Below, in pieces: positions 1-10,447 of a stretch of 64,000 bases of DNA (position 1 is the stretch's first letter; every line of letters starts with the position of its first letter). The stretch is from Rhyzopertha dominica (taxonomy: Eukaryota > Arthropoda > Insecta > Coleoptera > Bostrichidae). The stretch covers positions 45,231,092-45,295,091 of the forward strand of contig QCXZ01000138.1 of assembly GCA_025024175.1 (NCBI GenBank), read 5' to 3'. The notes under the pieces were generated by a model that saw only the letters and a program-made list of their open reading frames with translations, was not told the origin of the DNA and searched no databases. Made by a program: the position numbers and the translations under genes.

Positions 1-559
1 AGATTGCCTGTTTCAGATTTGACATCAGTTTTGTAACTATTTCTGTATTTAGATTGTTAGGCACTGATGACGGCTTAGCTGAAAGTGCTTGGCCAATTTG
101 TTAAATAAAGTGGATTTAAAAGACTTCGTGAAGACTATTCTTTTAGAAGTAAGATTATTACATATATCCCACTTTGAGAAAATTATGTAGGCTAAGATTA
201 ACACAAACAAAAGAATGGTGTAAATAATAACAAAATTGAAAGATAGGTTAGATATTAGAATTCAATGGTGGCTAATATTATCGCAAACACGTACATCGTT
301 ATTAGAGATGAGATCTTTATACAAGCTAAAAGTTGTCACCTGAGAATTAATGTGATGAAAAGTATTTGATATATCAATGTAGACAGTGTAGGGACATTTT
401 TCACAATATCTTTTTCTTCGTTTTTCTGCGTACCATATATTCTACTAAAGAAAACGAAAGTACGTAAACTGAGCGATAGCCTCGTATATAATATCGGTAA
501 GAGTATTTTAAGGACGTCTTCCATTTGAAATTTTCCAATATTTGGGTTTCTCATCTCGT
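1..559. other. AT-rich DNA, nothing assignable
   Basis: No coding signature, repeat end or RNA gene is visible. Short open frames on either strand look like chance in AT-rich DNA. Confidence 0.5.
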
Positions 560-960
560 CACTCTCCGAAGACGCGAGAGCACAATACCGCCCAGTTTCA
601 GTTTAATACAATAATAAAGCAAACACCCCGAGTAAGAAGCAATCATCAATTGTTTGCGCAGAGACAGATGGCAAGCGCTTCAAGTTCTCATCAGGTTTAT
701 TGGCATCGAGCTCCCTCAGGTAAATACGCTACATTTCGTCCCAAAATAGCCCATCTTTAACAAACGGCCGGCAGTCGGTGCCGAGATCAGAGGTGGCGGC
801 GATAAATCCACACTGGATGACAGTCGCATTCGCATCCGTCAGGACGAATGGTAACCATGCGTCTGCCGTCAATCTGGAGCAGCGCCTTTGATCCGCTCTA
901 TAGTGGTGTCTGATTGATTCATAGCCAACACGTGGAAATAAGTAAAGGATATACCGAGAA
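560..960. promoter_or_regulatory. GC/CpG-rich island, candidate cis-regulatory element
   Basis: This block is visibly richer in GC and CpG than the DNA on either side and encodes nothing recognisable. It contains a perfect TCF/Pangolin-type core, CCTTTGATC, at 885-893. About 20 bases further on is TGATTGATTCAT (911-922), which resembles a PBC/Hox composite site. The motifs are seen directly; enhancer function is inferred from composition and motif content. A short unrelated non-coding exon cannot be excluded. Confidence 0.4.
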
Positions 961-1715
961 TAGCTGCTTAGGTGCGGCGTATATGTTTAGATAGGAAGAG
1001 ACGTCGCTGAGATGCTGGGACAAGTGTCACCGAATCCAGTAGCGTGGAGAGAACTGGCGAATGTGAAATATTTGTTTGTAATTCTGGAAAAGCGCATGTA
1101 TTTCCTACGCCTTTGTCATCTACAGTATACCTCAGTCTAGATATTTGGCTATGAAACTAAAATGATGAAAAAATATGTAGGAATGTTAGATTGAAATTTT
1201 AGACTTTTTGGGTTAGACTGCAGCTGATTTTGAAATAAGGTCGACCCTTACCCCACCCCCTCATAGCGCCAGATACAGTGGCATTTATTATTCTCGTTCC
1301 TTCTTAGGATTTGGTTCAGTTTGGACGTATTTGTCGCTTTAGGTTAGTACTCCTTATTCCTTTCCTGATGATGCCCCTACTTACAAGTGTGAAAGATTTC
1401 AATCGAAATAAAAATCAGGAGAAAATTTGGGGCAATTAGAAATGAATTATGCTTACCTATATTTTAGTTCTCAACCATATTTAATTAAAGCAACAGTCTT
1501 CACACACTATGCATTTTTGCAAATCTACAATTTTCACGTTTTGAACTGTACAAATTTGGAAAATTTTGTACTGAATCAGAACTGTCTTCCAAGCGTTTAT
1601 AAAATTTATTTTTGGAACAGTTTGAAATTGGCACCCCTAGTTTTGAAATTTTACGTTGTTCAATCGTAAGGATGAAATTTGTGAGGTAATTAGGTACCTG
1701 GAAAGCAAAATGATT
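961..1715. other. AT-rich DNA, nothing assignable
   Basis: Two opposed open frames around 1427-1796 have low-complexity AT-driven composition and no family resemblance. Confidence 0.45.
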
Positions 1716-1800
1716 ATTAAATGTGCTTGATTTCGCGAGTTTTATCAAATAACTATGACGATCGTTTCGACCATAACGACCATTTTCAAAGAGCATCAGA
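1716..1800 (+). repeat. Degraded single arm of the fold-back repeat found at 7846-8016
   Basis: The segment around 1738-1790 (TTTATCAAATAACT, then GATCGTTTCGACCATAACG) matches one arm of the palindromic element at 7846-8016 (TTTATCAGATAACT, then GATCGTTTCGACCACACGG) with scattered substitutions. The second arm is not evident here. This shows the hairpin at 7846 belongs to a dispersed family rather than being a unique sequence. Confidence 0.55.
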
Positions 1801-1950
1801 ACTATAATTGGGGACTGAACATCAATAACAGGCTACGTGCCAAAATAAATTAAAACAAGTTAGACCCGAAAAATCAAACTACAAGAATGATAGAAGTTAA
1901 TACACAGCTAGTCAGATGACGTTAGGGGTATGTGCTCAGCTGCTGGTAAG

Positions 1951-1960
1951 CTATAAAAGG
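1951..1960 (+). promoter_or_regulatory. TATA-box-like site upstream of the transposase-like relic
   Basis: CTATAAAAGG is an excellent TATA match about 90 bases before the first open segment of the relic at 2040-3110. It could be the promoter of the former transposon. The match is direct; promoter use is inference. Confidence 0.35.
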
Positions 1961-2039
1961 CCTTTGCCATGCTTTAACTGCTGATTGCTAGCTGTGAGTA
2001 ACAACACTGAATTCTAATCTTTTGTCGACTCTATAATAC

Positions 2040-3110
2040 AATTTGCAATAACGAGGGAATTAAACAGTGACAAGGTTAAAAAAAAAAGAGAACAATTCAA
2101 GATCTCGAGATGAAAGGAAGCGGCGTAGAACTGAAGGAAAACTTTATGCAAATCGTAAAAACTTATTGGTGGAAGGAAAAGCGGAACTATTTAAAAGTAG
2201 AAGTGTATATTTGCTCTCAGAATTCAATAGTACCAGCTGTCACGAATAAAATGAGTGTAATCTAGTACTCTGATTTCTGCTGTTTTAGTGCATACAGAAA
2301 AACAAGGTAATAAAGCTCAAAAATATAAATTTCTAGCGGCAGATGTGGATCTAATTGCTGAGCATGTTTATTCATTTCCAAGTGATGAGAGCCATCGTGG
2401 AAGAAGGAAAAGTAGTAAGGAGTATTTGAGCCAAGATTTAAATATCAGCAGACTATACCGTGCCTTTAAGGAAAGACATCCAAATTCCTAGATTACGTAC
2501 AGCTTTTAATATCGAACCTTTAAAACATTTTCCGCAAATTTCTATCTCTACCTTCTTTGACGATCTGTGTTTCCATGTTGGTAATAACAACAAGGGCCTC
2601 ATGTGGCATGAAGATATGAGTGGTTGACGTGGGAAAGAAATTGCGTCACTACTCTTAAAAGCACTTAGCAATTCCGAATGTTTAAAAAAAAAACGAAAAC
2701 TTACAATCTGTTCTGACAACTGTATCGGGCAGAACAAGAATAAAATTATGAAGTTTTTGTAAATTTATTTATCGGTTACTGGAAGCTGCGATGAGGTAAA
2801 CCATAAATCGAAAAACGTAAAAGGGTAGAGAAGTGTGAAGTGTCTCAGAATTTGGTCAAACTTAGGAAGCAAAAGTTACTGTGCTACAACACAATGACTT
2901 CTTTGATATTAAAAAAGCAGCTGAGTTGAATATCCACACTACAAAACTAAATATTTCCAAAAACAATTACATTAAAGCTGAAAAAGCCAAACTCGTAGTC
3001 TTTTTATTAGCAAAAACTAATGTTTTGGCACTTAAACCATTATTGCCTGTCCAGTCCTCAATTGTATTTGAGCGGGAACTAACAGACAGTTGGATGTATT
3101 CTTAAATATT
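2040..3110 (+). pseudogene. Decayed transposase-like gene with the SDNCxGQN motif (DUF7869-type)
   Basis: Plus-strand pieces in changing frames resemble a family of insect transposon-like proteins carrying an 'SDxCxGQNrN' motif. The open piece at 2288-2491 has FPSDESH followed by KEYLSQDLNISRLYRAFKE. A later piece at about 2593-2760 reads GLMWHEDMSG, an in-frame stop, EIASLLLKAL, then ICSDNCIGQNKNK. The piece at 2881-3105 has DFFDIKK followed by NISKNNYIKAEK, like the family's C-terminal part. Stops and frame changes between the pieces make it non-functional. An N-terminal lysine/arginine-rich piece sits at 2067-2249. The DUF7869 name is from memory of the family; the catalytic chemistry is not assigned. 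No terminal inverted repeats were found. Confidence 0.6.
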
Positions 3111-3289
3111 AAAATGAAGAAAGTGTGAAAAACAATTGACAACCAACTAAACATGAGGCGTTTATAAATGCGATACAATACAAAAATTGAGGGTCGAATA
3201 CTTGAAAAATAATATAAAACTATACAATGCTAGTATAAACTATAAAAAGCATATTAAAGAACACGTTTCAAGCAGANACTTAAAGGCAC

Positions 3290-3800
3290 AACAGGTCGAC
3301 GTCTTGAAGATGCCTCCTGTTGAGCATNCCGAAACTTCACACCGAGACCCGTCGCCTTCAAACTTGCGGACGTGCATCCATCATCTGTCGAAAGTTTAAC
3401 TGGGTCGCCGGGTTGCCAANCCTCCCTAANTCTTTCACCTGCGCATTTACCATCCGAGTCCCCGGTCAATTTAACATGTCCCCTAATTGACGGCGAATTT
3501 TTCAGCGCTTTATAAATAGTGCCGTAATGAGGCGGTCTTGATCTTTTCTTCTTCAAAAAGCCCCACGTGATTAGGCCAAGATTAATAGGGCGTATTAAGA
3601 GAGCGGGCCCCGACATAAGGCAAACACGCCGAAAGCCGAGTGGCTTTATAATTAAACAGTGGCGCTAAGAAAAAGCCAGGACGGCTGGGATTTTGAGACT
3701 TGAAAGTGCATATGTTGCTTGGTGCATTAAGTAGCGCGAAATAAGAGCTTTTATTGGTGACAAAAACGGTGGCGAATTAAAAAATTCTCCTGGGAGGGGC
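3290..3800. promoter_or_regulatory. GC/CpG-rich island, candidate cis-regulatory element
   Basis: The block is abruptly GC/CpG-rich, with several unresolved bases and no believable protein in any frame. It contains CACGTG (E-box) followed within about 25 bases by GATTAGG and AGATTAATAGG, a K50-homeodomain-like cluster (3565-3600). The open frame across it on the minus strand shows no family resemblance. Regulatory role is inferred. Confidence 0.4.
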
Positions 3801-4539
3801 AAAGGAGGTGCCAATCAGTTTTTTTTTCAAAACTGTGGATCAGGTATCAACCTCCATTCTGTATTTCACAACAAAACTTTTAGTACTGTTACAGAATTAT
3901 TATTTTGTACAGTATACAAAATAACACAAAACAACAAGATGATTAATTACGAATGGGAAACCCGCTGGCTGATGGTAATTATTTGCTTAAAAATAAGTCG
4001 ATTTAACGTAACCTAGCNTACTTCCAAAATTCCCAAATTTAAAAAAAAAAAGTTATTACTTATTTCATAAAATTTAGTATGCAGTGTTTNTTTGAACTTG
4101 ATTAATTCAAGTATATGTACAAATTTGTTGCATTTTCTAGACGGCCCCACTTGCGATGATAAAGATACTATTATATCAAAAAGCTTGTTTGTGCTTCCCT
4201 ATACAGGTTGCGTTACGATAAGCTTTCAATAAAAAAATATCAGACACTAACGCGTATATCTTCCTGAAAATGAGATTGTAATTTCAAGCTAGTTTCAATT
4301 TTAAATATTATCTGATCTGGCGAAAGTCTTATAATTATCAACTAGTCATCTTAAAACGTTTCACTTGATTTTTTTATAAAATCATATTTCTTATTTTCAT
4401 TCCATCAATGGGTTTACTACGAGGTTAAACAGCTAGAAGTTATTTGCCATATTATGTTGCTTTTGTATGTTGATAGATAGATTTGTTACAGAGCTGTCAC
4501 TAACGAAGTAGAAGTTCTTAATGCTTGTTTCTAGGTTTT
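3801..4539. other. AT-rich DNA, nothing assignable
   Basis: Homopolymer-rich AT sequence without coding or repeat-end signals. Confidence 0.45.
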
Positions 4540-5070
4540 TCTAAATCTGGCAGTTGTTGAAAATCCAAATCTGAGTGTACGAAAGTTAGTTAAAGATTTA
4601 AATATATAAAAACCGTAGTGAAAGAATACCCCAAAGAAAGCAAATGCATCTTACCCTGCATCAAGGTCTCAATGAATTACATTTTGAGAACTGGGTAACA
4701 GTATATATGACTTTAAATGGATAATGAACATTTTTATATCCATGTTATTTACGGACAAACGTACATTCCACAGAAATGATTTTGTGAATGCCCATAATCT
4801 TCATTATTGAGATACCCAAAATCCTTTGTTATACGCAGCAATTATTTCCATCACGCATGGAATGGAGGGTACATGACTTTATGGTTACTTTCTACTTTTT
4901 GAGGGAAGATTTTCCCAGTTGGACTCAGCACGTCCCTAACTTTATTATAGAGATTATGTAGTTGCAGCTAGACGGAGCTCTACCTCATTTTTCTAGAGAT
5001 ATCAGGCAGCACGTTGGTGGGAGGCGGATTGTCAAGTTTTGTTATGATATTCTTGTTTTCATTATATTAG
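4540..5070 (+). pseudogene. Relic of a mariner-related (DDE_3-like) transposase, QLDGA type
   Basis: Read with frame changes, the plus strand begins with ENPNLSVRKLVKDLNI, typical of a helix-turn-helix region. It continues with LFTDKRTFHRNDFVNAHN, corresponding to the family's first catalytic block (F-D-E-x-x-F-x-x-N-G-x-V-N), in which the usual D-E has become D-K. A further block reads LQLDGALPHFSRDIRQHVGGRR (shown in parts: LQLDGA, LPHF, RQHVGGRR), the second catalytic region. Multiple stops and shifts make it dead. It belongs with the relics at 25370-26240 and 61080-61410. Family membership rests on motif resemblance recalled from arthropod IS630-Tc1-mariner transposases. Confidence 0.65.
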
Positions 5071-5743
5071 GTGTCAGTGCTTGCCCTCCAAGTTAGCTCA
5101 GTTTAACCCCAACGATTTTTTTGTTAGAGCCATGTTACTGTATTTTCTTCGTTTAAAACTCACATAAACAAAGTATTGTAGTATTATATCTTCGAATTGA
5201 ATTTTGCTTAACAGCCGTTTAGTGTTGTTTAGATCAAGTAATAACTTGACACTCCTAGTGTATTAGTAAGTAACTCAGTTTTATGTTTGAATTAACTATT
5301 CTACAACACCAATACAGCATACATTTAAGCTAAATAATTGAAAGAAATTGCAAAGTTCGAATAATTACTGGACTGATTTTTACGTACGTTTATAAATCAT
5401 GTACGTTTTATTAGGAAGGCGATTTCTAGCCAACCGTTAGAGATAAAGATATTGTTATTGCTCATATTAAAAGAAATTAGTGCTCTACTAATGCCCTGTA
5501 TAAAATTACTTAATGAGCTGAATAGCAGTACAATATATTAGTTAGAGCTACAGCTACACCCAAATTTTGAAAAAGCTATAATAATAGAAAAAAATAATCG
5601 TCCGTTACCGTTATTTAGTAAAAACAATTGTTAATTTATAACTTGACAACGCCACAAGCTGAGTCGGAAAATTACAGTTAAAAGGTCGGCGCGAGGAAGA
5701 TATTTTTTCCGCTAAAAAGTAACTCATTTTATTGAAAAGATAT
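5071..5743. other. AT-rich DNA, nothing assignable
   Basis: No gene, RNA or repeat boundary could be supported. Confidence 0.45.
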
Positions 5744-6630
5744 ACGAGGGTCATGTCATACTTCCCGCGCATATCAGTCTGGCGCTAAACTGGCGATGGT
5801 GATAAAACAATTGTTTTTAAATTATAAAGTCTATCATTGGAACATCACCTAGCTATATATAGAGTGCGGGTAGTTCACTCACAGTTTGTGTAAAAAATTC
5901 TCAAATCGGAGTACCGATTAATGTGCGTGTAACAAAACTCAAACACTGCACGAAGAAACGGTTGCCAAAATTCACAGTGCGTTACAAGAAGCTTGCCAGG
6001 AGTCGTGTATTCAGCAGTAACTTGATGAAATAAGATGTTCCAGAGCGTTGAACTAGTGTTAAAGACGACCCTAGAAGTTGGAGACCTCATACTGCCACCG
6101 ACAACACTTTTGCTGGCAATGTGGCTACAATAATGGAAGAAGACCGCATAGACAAACAAGCAATAGACAAATACCAAAAGTCAAATGTATATTTGTCTTC
6201 TTTGTAGAAAATTTGAATGCATGATTCCAAAAGTGCAAACAAGATGTGAAAGACTCCTCTTGCACGATAACGCTTGATCGCAGAAAGCAGTGTCAGTCAA
6301 AGGAGTTTGCGAAAAGAACTGTAGTGAAATTATCCCACATCCCCCGTGCAGCCCTGACATGAATCCTCCATATTTTGTTCTGTTCCTCCAGTGGAAAGGA
6401 GAATTTCGTGAAGTCCGACTTATTGACTTGGAAAGATAAAAGCCTTGCAACAGTACATGCGTTCCAAATGCTGAATAATCTTAACAAAAGAATGGCGTAT
6501 TTAACGACATTACATTGCTTCCGAAGCGATGGCAACGTGTTTTGGATATGCAAGGGGATTATATTGAACGACTTTATTGCAATTTTTAAAAATATCCTGT
6601 ACCTATATCACTTTTGGTATAAAACATGTT
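5744..6630 (+). pseudogene. Internally deleted mariner element with transposase relic
   Basis: The left end TACGAGGGTCATGTCATAC (5744 onward) looks like a mariner terminal repeat preceded by TA-rich DNA; no matching right end was found. A TATA-like stretch (CTATATATAG, about 5853) precedes the coding relic. Transposase pieces on the plus strand include DDPRSWRPHTATDN (DNA-binding domain linker, about 6063), then a deletion of the central domain. LLLHDNA follows (about 6261), then HPPCSPDMNPPYF (about 6333) and the C-terminal RWQRVLDMQGDYIERL (about 6528). The second catalytic D survives in HDNA; the third position is lost in the NPPY change. Stops and the deletion make it inactive. Confidence 0.75.
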
Positions 6631-7029
6631 TTCCTATAGCATTTTACTAGGTACTGGATCATAAAGATTTAGAATGCTGCGACTAACTTTACTTTGGTGA
6701 AGAGATAGTTTTATTTTAATAAGCTTTTGAAGCCATTTCGTTCATTCGTATGTCAAATTTGAACTCAACTTTGGCAGAATAACTAAAATCTATCCTTGAA
6801 TGTCCAGTACTCATTAATGTTGTCTAACAAAAGTTGACATATTGGAGTGACGAGTAGGTAGAGAGGTATAAATTTAAAATTTGACAAAAATTCTAAACAC
6901 TGAAGGTGATTCAGGGTGTGGATGCACTATGAATATAACTACTGTCGACGTTTCCATAACAATAGGAGCCATGGTCCCTAAAAGTCATTTGAAGCTACTG
7001 CAATTGGTATACAAGAAAATCATCCAGGA
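6631..7029. other. AT-rich DNA, nothing assignable
   Basis: No feature seen. Confidence 0.4.
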
Positions 7030-7620
7030 TTTCTGAATGCCTCTCACAAACGAATCGTCACTGCAAAAATTCTACCCTTCAAGCCCTCGCGCAGCAATCA
7101 TCGTCAATGAAACGCTTCAAATGGATGCCCACGATAACCCGCTATTAAAAAAGAATCCCAATACTCATCGCATTCTCGCGCTAATCTCAGTTAGCATCGT
7201 CCACGGACCCGTCACCGTCGTGACTGACAGAGTGGCACTGACAAGTCGAACAATCGCCCTGCAAGTCACCGTCCGAACAAGACCGTCTTGAAAATCGCCC
7301 GTCGATGTTGTTATTAACATCTGACGGACCGACTCGACCCCCGCTTCTGATGGATGTTTGATGAAACGCAATTAAGGTCCCGGGACCTCAAATTGTCGGG
7401 TGTATGTTTATACGCCACTTACGGTGATTGCAATGATCGACTCGGCCGGCGAGTTGTGTATCGGTGTGCATTAATTTAAGCATCGGGGTCATCATGTCTG
7501 GATGATCGTAAATTGTTGGGTTTGAGGCGTAAGGCCCGATCTGGATGCGGGCTGTTATTAGAAGCGACGATAAAACAACAAATTCCATCAGCGAGATTCT
7601 TCACATAAAACGGCTGCCTG
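7030..7620. promoter_or_regulatory. GC/CpG-rich island with a 14-bp perfect palindrome
   Basis: About 590 bases of CpG-rich, non-repetitive sequence with no recognisable protein. It holds the perfect palindrome AGGTCCCGGGACCT at 7375-7388 and several homeodomain-type ATTA/TAAT cores (for example CAATTAAG just before it and CATTAATTTAAG near 7470). Open frames on both strands (7037-7291 and 7165-7371) overlap each other and resemble nothing. A cis-regulatory island is the best reading. Confidence 0.45.
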
Positions 7621-7845
7621 CTAACTAGTGTGATGTGGTATTATATTTGAACGAACCTAGCGTGCTTACTGCATCAGTAGTCAAGAGTAGACTGTAGATT
7701 TCAAATAACTCCACAAAGTGCAAAGTAAAGCGTTTAAATGCAACTTCTACTACATATCCTCCTATCAATTTCATTTCATATTTGAACGGATTCGTAGGTG
7801 CATTCATTATGAAACATCCTGAATCAATTAGGTAGCTTGGAAACA

Positions 7846-8016
7846 AGCTGATTGAAGGTATGTGCTTTGTCGTCTCACTTGATTTATCAGATAACTCTGA
7901 CAATCGTTTCGACCACACGGTCATTGTTACCTCTTTGACAATGACCGTGTGGTCGAAACGATCATCAGAGTTATCTGATAAATCAAGTGAGACAAAGCAC
8001 AAACGTTCAATCAGCT
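7846..8016. repeat. Fold-back (palindromic) element, about 80-bp arms, 10-base loop
   Basis: The left arm (7846-7927) and right arm (7938-8016) are near-perfect reverse complements with a spacer of about ten bases. Differences are limited to a small indel near GTCGTCTCAC/GTCTCAC and a few substitutions. The hairpin could form a very long stem. A related single arm lies at 1716-1800, so it is a dispersed MITE/fold-back family. No protein is encoded; the opposed open frames across it are mirror images caused by the palindrome. The autonomous parent is unknown. Confidence 0.85.
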
Positions 8017-8519
8017 CGTACCCTCTTCCTTGTTTTAACATAGAAATGACTCAATACTGCGATTATGAACTAAACCGCACTACCTAGTAACCTTCGATAT
8101 TTATTCTTCTGTGATCGTCTGTGTTCTTAAATCATAAACGAGAACTGTTTGTTAACACATCTACTCAGTTAAAAATTAATTTTACCCGAGAAGGGGATTT
8201 TACGTAGCTTTCAATTTGTTCTTTAAAGCCCAAACTATAGTGAGGATGCTCGCAGTGGTCAAGCGTTTTTAGTTCTTGAAGCATGCATTTATACATGATG
8301 AATTGTCACAGTACACAAAATGCAAATGACAGTTATCGAGAGTTCCAACACTTTGAACATGGATGTCCCTTCACTTCAACACCATACAGGTATTATTGTC
8401 ACAACCTTCTGTCTGAGGTTGTCTGAAACAGAACTTGGGGCAACACCAGGAAGTGATATGAGTTAGGCCTTTTCAAGTAACAATTTATTAACAAAAATTA
8501 AATTAAATTACTTCCAAAG
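8017..8519. other. AT-rich DNA, nothing assignable
   Basis: No supported feature. Confidence 0.4.
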
Positions 8520-9725
8520 TAACAATTTAAAATGATGGAAATAGTAAAAACAAAGCAGCACACCATTCTGGCACAGATAATTCCAGGAATTTTATTACTC
8601 CTAAATGACCTAGAAAGAGAATGATTCTGTGGAGGAGAAGAACCTTACAGTGAAGTAGTTCCGTATATCTAGCCAAGTGAATACAAGAAGCTAGAAAATT
8701 GTGGTACAGAGNCAGTCTATGCAGCACATTGGCCTCATGAAACAGATATATGGGGAACATTATCCAGAAATAACACATAAACGAGGCAAGAAAAATCACA
8801 CCAGACAAAACATGTGGAAATTAGGTAGTAGCGTGGAAGAAACTATATAAGGTCTGCGATCAAAATACAACTCAGAAGAATCCCAGCGCTCATAAACGAC
8901 TTCAAATAAAAAGACTTCAGTTGGAGAGAACAAATCTTAGAGGCAACACCAGAAAGAAGGAGTAAAAGGAACCACTGCGATAGTGTGATAGTTTTGTCTA
9001 GAGACCAGGAAGCCATGGAAGTAAGCCCACTGCCGTAAATCATCTGTAATCTATAATATATTAAAAATGCACACACTCAAGAATAATACCCTAGACCATC
9101 ACCCCATCTAGAGCTCCAGCAAGCGATCGGACAAACAGATGAAATCACACAAGGAAACGTCAACGTCATCATGAAAGAGAAACCTAAACAAGATACAGAA
9201 ATCGAATAACTACATAAAATTGTAAGAGTTTAATTCACATTGTGTCCTAGTGTTCTATACTTATGTTTATATGTCTATAGTAATGTTCCATGTATATAGT
9301 TAAGTGCATACAAGTGATTACACAATAGTGGTACATAAAATCCTGGAAGACGGAAACTACCCTCGAAGTTCAGAAGTAGCTTGGAAAAAACTGTCCAAGA
9401 ACTACGAACAACGTAAACCTCAATGAAAAATGCCGACAGAATCTCAGCACTCTTAAACGACCTCCAACAAGAAGAACAGTGCAGCCGAGCCAAACTGACA
9501 TCAGGCACATAAAATACTAGAGACACATCTAAAGGAAAGAGGCAAACCACACGGAAGACTTGGGAGCTAAGTGGAGACCAACGAAAAAGAGGAAGACCGT
9601 GCTTTACACGAAAAACAACTATAGAGAGGATAATTCAGAAACCAGGAAAAAATGAAAAATAATGGCTAGAACAGAAATCACAAGGTACAAGAAATTAATC
9701 AAGCGACTCTGAAATGGACAAATGA
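8520..9725 (+). repeat. Retroelement-like interspersed repeat, two diverged copies
   Basis: The purine-rich plus strand contains two related segments about 560 bases apart. One is near 8840-8935 (GAATCCCAGCGCTCATAAACG). The other is near 9380-9480 (GAATCTCAGCACTCTTAAACG), where one frame reads ADRISALLNDLQQEEQ. The end of the block (about 9575-9700) reads QRKRGRPCFTRKT followed by ERIIQK, resembling the RGRP-rich C-terminal tail of LINE polyproteins. A third fragment lies near 11790. Stops are frequent and nothing is functional. Assignment to a non-LTR element is tentative. Confidence 0.4.
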
Positions 9726-10347
9726 TGTCAACAGCACCAAGAAAACATTCAAAGAAAATTAATGTTACCTATATAACCTTCCCCTTCAGTCTTTATATTC
9801 ATTTAACATGCGCTAGGCAGTCGCACTACTTGCAATCAGCATGTACCCCTCCAACCCAGCGAAGACGGTCGGCCCGGCGGTATATCCCCGAGATGCAGAA
9901 ATGCTGACCGTAATAAATCTGTTTGAAAACAGGTACGTAATGTAAATAATGAAGATTTGGTAAAGCAAAAGTGATTCTTCTAACTTATATTAATGTTAAA
10001 GTGTCTGCTTCTGCTTGGGTCTCCGAGTCTATTATGGACGAACTCCACTACAAACAGTAAAACTAGTGCAAACCTCAGGTAGAGTGTACATCACGTAAAT
10101 AACAGAGATAGTGCCTTCTACTTGCCCGAAGTGCATTGACCAGCAATCATAATAATGGTTTAAAATGGATAAATATTAATTTTGATAATATGGTCTCTGG
10201 CATTATTTTAATCAATGTAGATGATCTTAGAGCATTCGATTGGGTACCGTCCACATGTAGACAGAAAGAAGAAATGATAATGGTGAAGGAGGAACCATAT
10301 CATCATTGCTGGAGTTTCAGTTTGAATTTGAAAAGGGAATTTTACAA
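9726..10347. other. Mixed AT-rich DNA left of the mariner insertion
   Basis: A short GC-richer patch (about 9810-9905) is present, otherwise nothing. The mariner element inserted at TA 10348-10349. Confidence 0.4.
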
Positions 10348-10349
10348 TA

Positions 10350-10380
10350 CGAGGCATGTTTTTTAAGTAAGTACCGTTTT
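10350..10380 (+). repeat. Left terminal inverted repeat of mariner
   Basis: This 31-bp repeat starts CGAGGCATGTTTTTTAAG and ends GTACCGTTTT. It is the exact reverse complement of 11650-11680 and lies directly next to TA at 10348-10349. Confidence 0.95.
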
Positions 10381-10447
10381 GGAATTAAAAAAAGACGTGC
10401 AAAGATATCGCAATAATTTTATCTTACATGAAAGCCTGTACCTTAAA

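Noticed and set aside
7860..8041. Opposed open frames sharing the peptide LDLSDNSD
   Set aside because: The shared peptide arises because the DNA is a near-perfect palindrome read on both strands.
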